A stretch of 49,738 nucleotides of DNA. It comes from Oscillospiraceae bacterium (GTDB taxonomy: Bacteria > Bacillota > Clostridia > Oscillospirales > CAG-272). Each line of letters starts with the position of its first letter. Position 1 is the stretch's first letter. The notes under the pieces were generated by a model. The model saw only the letters and a list, made by a program, of their open reading frames with translations. It was not told where the DNA came from and made no database searches. This document shows, one piece after another, positions 1 through 10,000 of this stretch. The position numbers and the translations under genes are program-made. The stretch spans positions 1-49,738 of the forward strand of contig SVQZ01000018.1 of the NCBI GenBank assembly GCA_015065105.1, in the 5' to 3' direction.

Positions 1-1773
1 TGGGCATTGGCAAACGGTGTGATATCGGGTACGGGAAACGAGGGAACCTCCCTTATTCTTTCACCCAAGAACACCGCAACAAGAGCGCAGGCCGCACAGC
101 TTATCCTTAATTTCATCAATTTCAGAGAGGCAGACGAGCCTAAGATAGCATCCCTTACCATAAACGGAAATCCTATAGATAAATATACCGTTATCTATGC
201 CGATAACAAGGAAAGCAAGAATGCGGCAGAAGCGCTTGTTGATTACGTTGAGCGTTCTGCAGGTGTCAGCCTTCCCATGGCAACCGACGCATCCGATATC
301 GGTGAATACGAGATACTTATTGGCAAGACAAACCGCGAGCCCTCTTTGATCAGGGCAGAGCGTGACGGAGAGGATAAGTGCTCCTTTGAGATAAGAGTAA
401 AGGGTAATTACCTTCTTATAGCAGGTAAGTATGAGGAGCACGAGGGCTCGTATTTCGGTGTTGTGGGTCTTGCAATAGAAAAGCTCGGCTTTAATTTCTA
501 CAGAGAGGAGCTTTATACTGTCGAAAAGCAGGACTCTGTTGATATTCCCGACGGCTACTTCTTTGAGGACGGCCCCGGCTTTGAAAGCCGTGTTGTATAT
601 TGGAGCGGTACCGCCGATGAAAAAAGAAGCGGAAATCCCTTTAAAACCCAAGGATTCGTACATAATCTGCCCGATATAACCGGTGTGAGCGGTGTTGAAC
701 CCTGTCTCACGGACCCCGATATTATAGAGCATTCTATAAATACCGTAAGGTCTTATCTGGAAAAGAAGCCCGATCTTGAGATGGTATGGGTTTCGCAAAA
801 CGACTCTCCCGAATGCTGTGTATGCGACAGATGTATGGAGGTTTACCGCAGAGAGGGAAGCCGCGGTGCAACGATCATGCTCCTTTGCGACGCTATAGCT
901 GAAGCTATAGAGGATGAATATCCCGATTGCGCCATCCTCACTCTTGCCTATCTCCACACCACGCATCCCGTCAGAAGCAAGCTTCACGATAACGTTATTA
1001 TTTATTACTGTACCATTGAAAACTGTGCAAGCCATGACTATAACGATCCCACCTGTCCTCTGAACGCTTCGCTGTTGAACAATATGACGGGCTGGAGCGA
1101 GGTTTGTAACAGGATCTGGGTATGGGACTATTCCGCAAACTTCACTTATTCCTTTGCTCCTCTTCCTTTGCTTGAATCACTTCGTGACAACAGGGAATGG
1201 TTTTACGAGCTTGGCGTAAAGGGTGAATTCAATAATGCCATTACGGGTATTACGGGTGAATTCGGCCCCCTCGTTTCATATCTTATCGGAGAATTGCAAT
1301 GGGATCCTTCAATGTCCGAAGATGAGTATAACGAAAGGATAGACCTGTTCCTTGAAGCCTATTACGGTCCCGGCGGAGAATATATCAGAAGGTATATCGA
1401 TATGACCGAGCTTCTTTCCGAAAAGAATCATTTCGGTTATCATGCATCCCCCGATTCAGTGATCGACTATGAGGATATTCTCCTTTATATGGATGATTTC
1501 GAAGCATATTGGGATGCGGCAGAGGCATATGCGGCGAATGAAGAACAGCTTGAAAACGTTCAGCGCTCGCGAATCTCCTGGACGTATATGATGCTTACAG
1601 CCCTCTATACCCGTGATTACTGCGGTGATGATCCTGCGGCAAAGGCTGAGTACGTTGACAGGGCAAATCTCTTCTATGATGAGGTCAAGGCTTTTAAGGT
1701 AGTATGGGCGGAAAGCGACAGAGGTGTATTCTTCGATCCCTCCAAGCCTCCCCGCGAATGGCTTCCCGCATAA
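1..1773 (+). CDS. SLH-domain surface protein with DUF4838 (5' partial)
   Basis: The reading frame is already open at the first base, so the true start lies outside the window. The visible N-terminus (residues 1-40) is the end of an S-layer homology domain: a WALANGVISG segment followed by LSP and TRAQAAQLI. The rest resembles DUF4838 proteins, which often sit beside or replace glycoside hydrolase domains: an alpha/beta N-terminal part (about 50-190), then a SQNDSPECCVCDRC segment and an AYLHTTHPV segment, as in that family. The SLH domain implies attachment to secondary cell-wall polymer. A polysaccharide-binding or hydrolase role is family inference only. The gene ends at TAA and is followed by an intrinsic terminator. 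Confidence 0.82.
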   Translation, partial: WALANGVISGTGNEGTSLILSPKNTATRAQAAQLILNFINFREADEPKIASLTINGNPIDKYTVIYADNKESKNAAEALVDYVERSAGVSLPMATDASDIGEYEILIGKTNREPSLIRAERDGEDKCSFEIRVKGNYLLIAGKYEEHEGSYFGVVGLAIEKLGFNFYREELYTVEKQDSVDIPDGYFFEDGPGFESRVVYWSGTADEKRSGNPFKTQGFVHNLPDITGVSGVEPCLTDPDIIEHSINTVRSYLEKKPDLEMVWVSQNDSPECCVCDRCMEVYRREGSRGATIMLLCDAIAEAIEDEYPDCAILTLAYLHTTHPVRSKLHDNVIIYYCTIENCASHDYNDPTCPLNASLLNNMTGWSEVCNRIWVWDYSANFTYSFAPLPLLESLRDNREWFYELGVKGEFNNAITGITGEFGPLVSYLIGELQWDPSMSEDEYNERIDLFLEAYYGPGGEYIRRYIDMTELLSEKNHFGYHASPDSVIDYEDILLYMDDFEAYWDAAEAYAANEEQLENVQRSRISWTYMMLTALYTRDYCGDDPAAKAEYVDRANLFYDEVKAFKVVWAESDRGVFFDPSKPPREWLPA

Positions 1774-1781
1774 TGAATCAA

Positions 1782-1822
1782 AAAATAAAGCGGTATAAGA
1801 TCCTTATGCCGCTTTATTTTAA
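1782..1822 (+). terminator. Intrinsic terminator after the SLH/DUF4838 gene
   Basis: An 18-bp stem with one G.U pair (1782-1799 with 1803-1820) has a 3-base loop and ends in a T-rich 3' arm. It starts 9 bases after the stop codon. Confidence 0.85.
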
Positions 1823-1917
1823 TTTATAGGTAATTGCTGTGCCTCGCGAGATCGAAGGATCGGTTGATCAATAATTGTCGGGTCGGAATGAGGTGAGTGC
1901 TATTTCCCCGTGATTTG

Positions 1918-1946
1918 TTGACATATTGTTAATTTTACGTTATAAT
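1918..1946 (+). promoter_or_regulatory. Consensus sigma-A promoter for the phosphatase-like gene
   Basis: TTGACA (1918-1923) and TATAAT (1941-1946) are separated by exactly 17 bp. This gives an untranslated leader of about 25 bases and a ribosome site AGGGTGAGG before the ATG at 1977. No operator is evident. Confidence 0.88.
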
Positions 1947-1976
1947 ATATAATAATTAAATTATAAGGGTGAGGAA

Positions 1977-4900
1977 ATGAAAAAAATATTATCTTTTGTC
2001 TTAAGTATTTCCTTTTTGCTTTCGCTTTTTGCCTGTAACGGCATGTATGCGCAAAGAGAATCGAATACTGTTCTTAACGATACTGCCGAGGCATCCCTTT
2101 TGGGGGATAATACGAAGGGTGTTATATTCTCCTTCGGCAAGGATGGGCAGTCCTTTAATTTTACCTGGGAGGCGGCTTCCTCTTCTGCTGAATATCTTCA
2201 GTATGCGGTCAATTCAAGCCGTACAGATGATACTATGCCCTCCGGCAGTAAGCAGGTTGCGGCTTCTGTTGTGTCAAGCAGCCGCGGATATACCGCAAGA
2301 GCTTCTGTAAAGAATCTTATTGAGGGTACCGAGTATTGTTACCGTGTGGGAAGTGACAGCGCGGGTTGGTCGGATATTTATACTTTTAAGACCTCCGATC
2401 TTGACGGTGCCTTTTCCTTCCTTCTTTCGGGCGATCCCCAGATAGGTGCTACCGCAAATCAGTTTGATACCGATAATTGGAATACTTCTCTCAACAATGC
2501 CCGTGAATGGTTCGGCGATGAAATAGAATTTCTTATGACTGCGGGCGACCAGGTAAATACGAATACCACGCATAATCAGTACGAGGGCTTCATGAGTAAT
2601 CCCTGGCTTCGTTCTATTCCCACGGTAACTACCGTAGGTAACCATGATGACGGAGCCCCCTACAGCGACTATTACACCTATTCCGACGTTGACTCTGCCA
2701 CCGTTACCTATGGCGGCTCGCAGGGCGGTGACTATTGGTTTGCCTATGACTGCGCTCTTATTATGTCGCTGAACTTCAACAACTACAGTATAGCGGCTCA
2801 TAAGGATTTTATGCAGAAAACAATTAAGAATTATACCGACTATTACGGTGAGCCTACCTGGATAATCGCCGTATTCCATCAGCCTATATATTCGCAGGGC
2901 ACCCGTGCGGAATACGAGTTCACCATAGCTCAAAGAAACGAGTTGGCGCCTGTTTTAAGCGAGCTCGGTGTTGACGTTGTTTTGACAGGTCACGATCACG
3001 TTTACACGAGAGCCTATATGATGAACGGTATAAACGTGAAGGATGATGCATCCCTTTATACTCCCGTTAACGGTGATCCCTACGGAAGCTATTACTATCC
3101 TGATGACGGTGACGTTTTCTATCTTACGGCAAATTCGGGCTCGGGCAGTAAGTATTATAATCTTAATGCCAACGTCATGCCTTTTACCTGCGTTTCAAGT
3201 AAGGAGCATACTCCTACTCTTACCAAGATAGACGTTACCTGGGATTCTATAACGTTTACCACCCACAGAGTAACGGATGAAAACACAGCCGATGATATTC
3301 TTGACTTCTTCGCTATACACAAGGAGACGGACGGCGACTTCTATGCACCCGCATTAAAGCTTCCTGCCGAAACTTATTTTGATACTGTTGAGGGCTTCGA
3401 CCCGATGGATGGTGTCAGCGCATATGATAACGTTGAGGGTGACGTTACCGATATGATAACATATGAAGGTGAAATAGACCTTTCAAAGGAGTTTACACTT
3501 ACATATACTGCAAGTGACTCATCGGGTAACTCTATAGAAAAGACAAGAAGGTTCATCCCCTATACATATACCGAATCGATAAACGGCGACACCTTCTGGA
3601 GCTATATCGATGACGGCTCAACCCCCTATAACGGAAGCGATCTTACTTCATGGGCAACCTCGTCCTTTGACGATTCGCAATGGAAAACCGCGATTTCGCC
3701 CTTCGGTGCGAACGGAGGAAAGCTCGGAAAGCATAATACTCACAGAGCGAAGACTCTGCTTAATCAGTATTATCCCGCAGATCATGAAAGTGCGGGAGAT
3801 AACATACCCCACTTCTTCTTCAGATATGAATTTGATCTCAATTCTCCCGAGCTTGTTTCTATGATCAAGGGAAAGCTTCGTTACGATGATGCCTGCAACG
3901 TATTTATTAACGGTGTGCAGGTGGACGCCTTTAATTCCGCTAAGGTAAGTAACGGTGCGGGCTATTGTTCAAATACAAGCGCTTCTGCCGCAGATCTTGC
4001 CGAGTTTACTCTAAAGGACAAGGCGTTTATCGAATCACTCGGTCTTAAGGAAAGCGGCAACGTATTGGCAGTTGCGGTCTATCAGTCAAACGCAACCTCC
4101 TCTGACGTATTCTTCCTCTTTGAAAGTCTTAAATTCGCAAGGTGCGCTCCCGAGCATTATGCATATTCGGAAGAAATTTCCGAAAACGTCAGCTTCGATT
4201 TTCTTGATGACGGCACAACACCCTATAACGGCGGTGATATAACCTCGTGGGCAACCGATAATTTTGACTCCTCCTCCTGGAAGAGCGGCAGCTCCCCCTT
4301 CGGCTCGCTTAGCGGAAGCCTCGGCAGTCATAACGGTGTAAGCGCCAAGACTCTTCTTAATTACAGCTATCCCTCGGGTCATGAAAATGCGGGTAAGACG
4401 ATACCGAACTATTTCTTCCGCCATGAGTTTGATCTTGAGGATCCCGAGCTTGTTCGTGTGCTTCACGGTTCCTTTATGTTTGATGATGCCTGCGCGGTGT
4501 TTGTAAACGGTGTGCAGGTAGAGAGCTATAATACCGCAAAAATCGTAAACGGGGCAGGGTATTCTTCATATCTCGCATCCTTTAACGGTGACGAGGGTGA
4601 ATTTACCGTAAGCGGAGAGCTTCTTGAAGCCTGCGGCTTGAAGGAAAAAGGAAACGTTCTTGCCTTTATTGTTTCTCAAGGTGACTCAGGATCCTCCGAC
4701 GTGTTCTTTAAGTTTAACGGTATGAAGATAGCACAATGCGATCCTACACCCTCGCTTAGTGCGAACGGAGTCACCCTTACCCTTGACGGAATAAGAGGTG
4801 TAAACGATATCTTTATCGCAAAGGGAACTCATACCACCTACCGTCAGGTAAAGGATAATCTTGTGGTACAGCTTACACAGAACAAGCTTATGGGTGCAAA

Positions 4901-5507
4901 CTCATATACCTATATTCTCAGCAAGCCCGGGGATTATACCGTTTATATCAGATATCCCGATGCTGCAAAGGATGCCGTTATCCTCTATACCACCCTTACG
5001 GTGACAGAGCCTGAGTTCAGCACTAACGGTCTTCAGGTGACTATAAAGAATCTTGAGGGTATAAAGGTGCTTCGTACAGCCTACGGCGAATATGATACTC
5101 CCGGTGAGGTAAAGCGCGCCGAGGGTCAGAGATCGTTCTCGAAAAAGTATATTCCTTCTGATGAATATATGATACAGTACCGTTCAAACGGTATGGTCAC
5201 CGTTGCGGTATGCTATGAAAACGGATATAACGTTATCTATCATTACGATATAGTTAAGAAATCCCCCGTAGTTGAACAAAACGGTAACACAGTTACCTTC
5301 TCAGGTCTTGACGGCTTGAAGGTCATCCGTTACGCAATGGGTGAATATGACAGCTCCTCTGCAATAAAGAATGCCGAGGGAAGCGTTGCCCTTACCCCGA
5401 AAAAGATAGTTGACGGTAAGATAAGCGTCAGTTTGAAGCAGGGAATATATACCTTCTGCGTTCAGTATGACGATGAAAGCTATAACTATTACACTTTGAC
5501 ATTTTGA
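1977..5507 (+). CDS. Secreted purple acid phosphatase-like protein with duplicated C-terminal modules
   Basis: A 1176-residue exported protein. The N-terminus has Lys residues and a hydrophobic run ending LFACN, so it may be a lipoprotein although Phe in the lipobox is atypical. Residues about 45-138 form a purple acid phosphatase N-terminal, Fn3-like domain. A calcineurin-type metallophosphoesterase follows with GDPQ (~152), GDQVN, GNHD and GHDHVYTR (~337) motifs, so the metal ligands are present. Next come an Ig-like segment (~470-530), two tandem ~190-residue modules (~540-728 and ~740-927) and three short C-terminal repeats (to 1176). The modules look like beta-sandwich, carbohydrate- or surface-binding domains (inference). 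Its own promoter precedes it and a strong terminator follows. The substrate is unknown; extracellular phosphate-ester hydrolysis is the family expectation. Confidence 0.85.
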   Translation: MKKILSFVLSISFLLSLFACNGMYAQRESNTVLNDTAEASLLGDNTKGVIFSFGKDGQSFNFTWEAASSSAEYLQYAVNSSRTDDTMPSGSKQVAASVVSSSRGYTARASVKNLIEGTEYCYRVGSDSAGWSDIYTFKTSDLDGAFSFLLSGDPQIGATANQFDTDNWNTSLNNAREWFGDEIEFLMTAGDQVNTNTTHNQYEGFMSNPWLRSIPTVTTVGNHDDGAPYSDYYTYSDVDSATVTYGGSQGGDYWFAYDCALIMSLNFNNYSIAAHKDFMQKTIKNYTDYYGEPTWIIAVFHQPIYSQGTRAEYEFTIAQRNELAPVLSELGVDVVLTGHDHVYTRAYMMNGINVKDDASLYTPVNGDPYGSYYYPDDGDVFYLTANSGSGSKYYNLNANVMPFTCVSSKEHTPTLTKIDVTWDSITFTTHRVTDENTADDILDFFAIHKETDGDFYAPALKLPAETYFDTVEGFDPMDGVSAYDNVEGDVTDMITYEGEIDLSKEFTLTYTASDSSGNSIEKTRRFIPYTYTESINGDTFWSYIDDGSTPYNGSDLTSWATSSFDDSQWKTAISPFGANGGKLGKHNTHRAKTLLNQYYPADHESAGDNIPHFFFRYEFDLNSPELVSMIKGKLRYDDACNVFINGVQVDAFNSAKVSNGAGYCSNTSASAADLAEFTLKDKAFIESLGLKESGNVLAVAVYQSNATSSDVFFLFESLKFARCAPEHYAYSEEISENVSFDFLDDGTTPYNGGDITSWATDNFDSSSWKSGSSPFGSLSGSLGSHNGVSAKTLLNYSYPSGHENAGKTIPNYFFRHEFDLEDPELVRVLHGSFMFDDACAVFVNGVQVESYNTAKIVNGAGYSSYLASFNGDEGEFTVSGELLEACGLKEKGNVLAFIVSQGDSGSSDVFFKFNGMKIAQCDPTPSLSANGVTLTLDGIRGVNDIFIAKGTHTTYRQVKDNLVVQLTQNKLMGANSYTYILSKPGDYTVYIRYPDAAKDAVILYTTLTVTEPEFSTNGLQVTIKNLEGIKVLRTAYGEYDTPGEVKRAEGQRSFSKKYIPSDEYMIQYRSNGMVTVAVCYENGYNVIYHYDIVKKSPVVEQNGNTVTFSGLDGLKVIRYAMGEYDSSSAIKNAEGSVALTPKKIVDGKISVSLKQGIYTFCVQYDDESYNYYTLTF

Positions 5508-5508
5508 T

Positions 5509-5541
5509 AAAAATATGCTATCCTTGTGATAGCATATTTTT
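5509..5541 (+). terminator. Intrinsic terminator after the phosphatase-like gene
   Basis: A 14-bp perfect stem (5509-5522 with 5528-5541) has a 5-base loop and its 3' arm ends in five T. It begins 2 bases past the stop codon. Confidence 0.9.
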
Positions 5542-5556
5542 AATATGTCAATGTCC

Positions 5557-5574
5557 CGAAAGCTTATGCTTTCG
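5557..5574 (+). promoter_or_regulatory. Small hairpin in the leader of the VanZ-like gene
   Basis: CGAAAGC and GCTTTCG form a perfect 7-bp stem with a TTAT loop, followed by TAAAAA. It lies between the preceding terminator and the ribosome site of the next gene. It may be part of the 5' leader; no function can be assigned. Confidence 0.35.
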
Positions 5575-5633
5575 TAAAAATAGCCGCGAGGGGAACGGTA
5601 TTCGGTGCGCCGGGCGGCGCTGGAGGATATTTT

Positions 5634-6299
5634 ATGAGTATATTGTTTTTAATACCGGGTGTTATGCTTTTTTCGTTCTATACGTATATCAGTTTCATTG
5701 CATCTGAGGGTATTTCGGGTGTTTTCAGAATGTGCATTCTGTTGTCCGGCTGTCTTTTTATCTACCTTTATTCGGTATCGCTTTGTAAAAAGAATAAGGA
5801 TAAAGCAGTTAAAATTATGAAATATACATTTATCTTTTTCTTTTTGATTTATATTGTATTTCTCCTTGATATGCTTTTCTTTGATTCCTATTTCGGCCGT
5901 AACCGTGAAGGGCAGGGGATCTTCAGCGGAAGCTTTTCCTTTAAGGAACTGCTTAAGGATAACATGAATATCATTCCTTTTGCTACAATCATCTCCTTTT
6001 TCAGAGATTTTTCATTTTACAGATTTATAGTGAATATACTTGGCAATCTTCTTGCTTTTGCGCCCCTGGGATTCTTTTATCCTCTCATTTTCAAGAAAAT
6101 GAACAGTCCTCTTTTACTTGTCGCAGGTGTAGCATCAACCGTTTTCATTATTGAATCGGCACAGCTTCTATTCTCATGCGGCAGCTTCGACGTTGATGAC
6201 GTTATACTTAATACCTTGGGCGCATATCTTATATATACGATTTTAAAAATACCGCCCTTGACATCCTTTGTTAATAAACTTACCTCGGGCGGTAGTTAA
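5634..6299 (+). CDS. VanZ-like family membrane protein
   Basis: A 221-residue protein with about five to six hydrophobic segments. It shows the usual VanZ-family marks: an NIIPFATI segment, a NILGNLLAFAPLGF segment and a late ESAQLLFSCGSFDVDDVILNT segment. Members are small integral membrane proteins; the name-giving member gives low-level teicoplanin resistance, but most have unknown roles. The start is set by GGAGG at 5622-5626, 7 bases before the ATG. It stands alone between a terminator and the promoter of the next gene. No clear promoter of its own was found, so it may depend on readthrough. Confidence 0.85.
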   Translation: MSILFLIPGVMLFSFYTYISFIASEGISGVFRMCILLSGCLFIYLYSVSLCKKNKDKAVKIMKYTFIFFFLIYIVFLLDMLFFDSYFGRNREGQGIFSGSFSFKELLKDNMNIIPFATIISFFRDFSFYRFIVNILGNLLAFAPLGFFYPLIFKKMNSPLLLVAGVASTVFIIESAQLLFSCGSFDVDDVILNTLGAYLIYTILKIPPLTSFVNKLTSGGS

Positions 6300-6350
6300 A
6301 ACGAACAACAAAGACGTATTTTTACATAAAAAGTTTAGTGCTATGATTAA

Positions 6351-6379
6351 TTGATATCTTTTTCACGATATGATATACT
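6351..6379 (+). promoter_or_regulatory. Sigma-A promoter for the YgjV-like gene
   Basis: TTGATA (6351-6356) and TATACT (6374-6379) are separated by 17 bp, about 33 bases before the ATG at 6412. Confidence 0.7.
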
Positions 6380-6411
6380 TTTAATGAAAAATATCGTAAA
6401 TTGAGGGTATC

Positions 6412-6933
6412 ATGGTAATATTATCTTATATTTTAAGCCTCGGCGGTCTTTTGTCAATGATAATAGCATCGCTTATCAAGGGCAAAAACATGAAGACGAT
6501 CCTGCTTTTCGTGTTTACGGGAAGCGTTCTTGTTGCAACAAGCTATCTTCTTGCGGGTAACGGTATAAACGGTGCTATATCCTGTTATATCGGTGCGGCT
6601 CAGACTATTATAAACTATTTCTTCGACCGAAAAAGGAAGCCGCTGCCGAAGTGGCTTATTGTGATTTATGCCTTGGCGTTTGTTGCTCTTAACCTTCTCG
6701 GCGGTATAAATTATCTTACCTTTATTGCAATTGCTGCATCCCTTACCTTTATTCTTTGCATAGGGCAGAAGGTTGGCTCTAAATACCGTTTCTGGACATT
6801 GGTAAATATGTGTCTCTGGTGTCTTTACGACATTCTTTCCGCTTCGTTCGCGGCACTCTTCACCCACGGCTCTCAGCTTGTTTTCGCCGTTGTGGGTATG
6901 ATCATCTATGACAGAAACAATAAGGGTGAGTAG
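6412..6933 (+). CDS. YgjV-like inner membrane protein
   Basis: A 173-residue, almost wholly hydrophobic protein with about five to six predicted membrane helices and a short charged C-terminus (DRNNKGE). Length, an early GGLLSMIIASLIKGK helix, an internal FFDRKRK loop and the pattern of helices resemble the Imp-YgjV family, whose function is unknown. The assignment rests on overall pattern rather than a catalytic motif. A GAGGGT ribosome site precedes the start. The gene appears monocistronic: its own promoter is upstream and a hairpin overlaps its stop codon. Confidence 0.6.
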   Translation: MVILSYILSLGGLLSMIIASLIKGKNMKTILLFVFTGSVLVATSYLLAGNGINGAISCYIGAAQTIINYFFDRKRKPLPKWLIVIYALAFVALNLLGGINYLTFIAIAASLTFILCIGQKVGSKYRFWTLVNMCLWCLYDILSASFAALFTHGSQLVFAVVGMIIYDRNNKGE

Positions 6934-6944
6934 AACACCCTTTT
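6922..6944 (+). terminator. Short terminator-like hairpin overlapping the YgjV-like stop codon
   Basis: AAGGGTG (6922-6928) pairs with CACCCTT (6936-6942), and two more T follow. The 7-bp stem includes the last codons of the gene, so termination may be weak or affected by translating ribosomes. Confidence 0.5.
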
Positions 6945-7033
6945 GTTGATATTACGTTTATTTTGATGTATATAATGACTGATACACCAAATTTTGTATA
7001 ATGATATATATTATTAATTTTTATTATCCGCCA

Positions 7034-7062
7034 TTGACTTGACGGGGAAAATATGGTAACAT
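7034..7062 (+). promoter_or_regulatory. Possible promoter for the MacB-type ABC transporter
   Basis: TTGACT (7034-7039) and TAACAT (7057-7062) have 17-bp spacing. Other TATAAT-like hexamers occur at 6971 and 6997 in the same AT-rich gap but lack a well-spaced -35, so the choice is uncertain. Confidence 0.4.
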
Positions 7063-7091
7063 TTTTAAAACAAATTACGAAAGGTTAAAGT

Positions 7092-10000
7092 ATGCTTGAA
7101 TTAAAAGGTATAACCAAAAATTACGAAACGCTTTCCGAGACCGTAAAGGCTCTTAAGGGTATTGATCTTTGCTTCCGCAAAAATGAATTCGTTTCAATAC
7201 TCGGCCCCTCGGGATGCGGTAAGACTACGCTTCTTAACATCATCGGCGGACTTGACCAATATACAACGGGAGATCTTTCGATAGACGGTATATCCACAAA
7301 GCAGTATAAGGACAGGGACTGGGACTCGTACCGTAACCATAAGATAGGCTTTGTATTCCAGAGCTATAATCTTATCCCCCATCAGACCGTACTTGCAAAC
7401 GTTGAGCTTGCCCTTTCTCTTTCGGGTGTGTCAAAGCAGGAAAGACGTAAGAGAGCAAAGTCGGCTCTTGAAAAGGTGGGTCTCGGAGATCAGCTCAAGA
7501 AAAGACCTAATCAGATGTCGGGTGGTCAGATGCAGAGAGTTGCCATTGCCCGTGCTCTTGTGAATGATCCCGATATCATTCTTGCCGACGAGCCTACCGG
7601 TGCTCTCGATACCGAAACAAGCGTTGCTGTTATGGATATCTTAAAGGAGATATCCAAGGAACGTCTTATTATAATGGTTACCCATAATCCCGATATAGCA
7701 GAGAGCTATTCCTCGAGAATAATAAGAATGCTTGACGGTAATATAATCGATGATTCCAACCCTTTGAGCGAAGCGGAGACAGAAGAATTAAGAAAAGAGG
7801 ATAATTCACGTATAGAAGAGTCAAAGACCGGGAAGCGTGAAAAGAAGCCCAGCCTTTCCTTCGGTACAGCCTTTATGCTTTCTCTTCGTAACCTCTTTAC
7901 TAAGAAGGGCAGAACCGTGCTTACCTCCTTTGCCGGCTCTATCGGTATTATAGGTATTGCGCTTATATTGGCGGTTTCCCAGGGTACCACCGCGTATATC
8001 GATTCCGTTCAGGAGGAGGCTCTTTCGTCATATCCTCTTACCCTTCAGTCACAGAACGTTGACCTGACCGCACTCATGGAGAACTTCATGAGCGCTACCG
8101 CTGACACCGCCGAACACTCTAAGGACGCGGTTTACAGAAAAGAATCTGTTTCCAATATAATCAATGCCTTCGTTAATACCATGAACGAGGTCAAGGAAAA
8201 TGACCTGAAGTCCTTTGATAACTATATCAGAGCGGAAATGAAAAAGGAGGGCTCCGAGCTTTCCAAGGCAATAAACGGTATTCAGTATTCCTATAACCTT
8301 GATCTTCAGATATATACCAAATCTATAAACGATACGGGTGAAAGAGACGAAGAGGTCATCATTTCCTCTGATACGAACGACCTTCTTATCGAGCTTATGA
8401 AAAAGTACGTTCCCAAGGAAATGAGCCAGAGCATGCTTTCCTCGATGGAATCGAGAACAAGTATGTCCTCTATGGGAATGAGCATGACCATGGCATCAAG
8501 CGGTCTTTGGCAGGAACTTTTGCCTGCGAATGACGGCGGTGCCGTAAATCCTCTTTTAAAGGATCAATATGACGTTGTTTACGGTGAATGGCCCTCCTCC
8601 TATGACGAGGTTGTGGTCGTGCTTGATTCTAACAATGAGATAGACGATATGACCCTCTATGCCCTCGGTTTTCTTAACGAGAGCGAAATGAAGACCCTCT
8701 TTGATGCCACCTTCAAGGGCGAAAACATCGAATTCAAGGAGCAGAAATGGTCATATGAGGATATATGCAGCCGTGAATACCGTGTTGTATTCAATGCCGA
8801 CAGATTCGGCACGAAGGGCGACGGTCTCTACTACGATAAGCTTGAGGGCGCCGAGGATGAGCAGAACAAGAAGATAGTTGTTCGTGAGCTCTATAATAAG
8901 GGTATGCCCTTAAAGGTTACGGGTATTATAAGACCTGCCGAGGACGTAGATGCTCCCATGCTCACAGGAGGTATCTGTTATACAGCCGATCTTACCGAAT
9001 ATATGATAAAGAACTCCGCCGATGCCGATATCATAAAGGCACAGACAGCATCCCCGAAGTATGACGTTATTTCGGGCAAGCCCTTTGAAGGCTCTTATGA
9101 GGATGACGATATAAGCTCTAAGGCTCGTGACTTTAAGGAGTACGTTTCTATGCTTGAGGGCGAGAGCGGTATGCGAGTAAAGGCAGAGATATTCCAGGGT
9201 ATCAACGTTTATAACCAGATGATTTCGCAGTTCCCCACACCCGAAAACTTTAATCGTGAGGAGATAGTGCAAACTATAATGACACAGTATGCCTCCATGC
9301 TTACCCAATACGGCATGAGCGAAGCGGAGCTTACCGAAACTATCGATTCCATGTCGGACGATGAGCTTATGGCTATGATAAGATCCTATGCTTTGGCAAG
9401 TATTCCCACAACCGTTGAAAACATTATGTCTTCGCTTACCGCTGAGGATATCATGGGTCTTGGTTACGCTCTTGACGCCGCTGTAAATGAATATACCGAG
9501 CAGGAGCTTGCGGCATACTATGATAACGTTATCTCCTTCTCTGAAAAGACCTATGATGAGAACCTTGCAATGATGGGTTACGTTGATCTTGACAAGCCTG
9601 CGGCTATCAATATCTATGCGTCCTCCTTTGAAAATAAGGACGTTATCACCGATGCCATAGCAGAGTATAATAAAAAGGTTGATGATGAAAAGGATATCGG
9701 ATATACCGACTATATCGGTATCATGCTTTCATCGGTAACTACAATTATAAATGCGATAACCTACGTTCTCGTTGCATTCGTTTCTATCTCTCTCATCGTT
9801 TCATCTATTATGATCGGTGTTATCACCCTTATCTCGGTACAGGAGAGAACCAAGGAGATAGGTATTCTTCGTGCTATAGGTGCGTCAAAGAAGAACGTTT
9901 CACAAATGTTCAATGCGGAGACCATGATAATCGGATTTGCCTCCGGACTTACGGGCGTGCTTGTGACCTACATCCTTTGCATACCGATAAACGCTATTCT

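Noticed and set aside
1-60. Start of the first gene at the TTG at base 7
   Set aside because: The frame is open to base 1 and the sequence is the middle of an SLH domain, so the gene is truncated by the window edge.
5504-5707. 67-residue ORF overlapping the phosphatase stop codon
   Set aside because: It runs through a strong terminator and into the VanZ-like gene in another frame, with no supporting signal.
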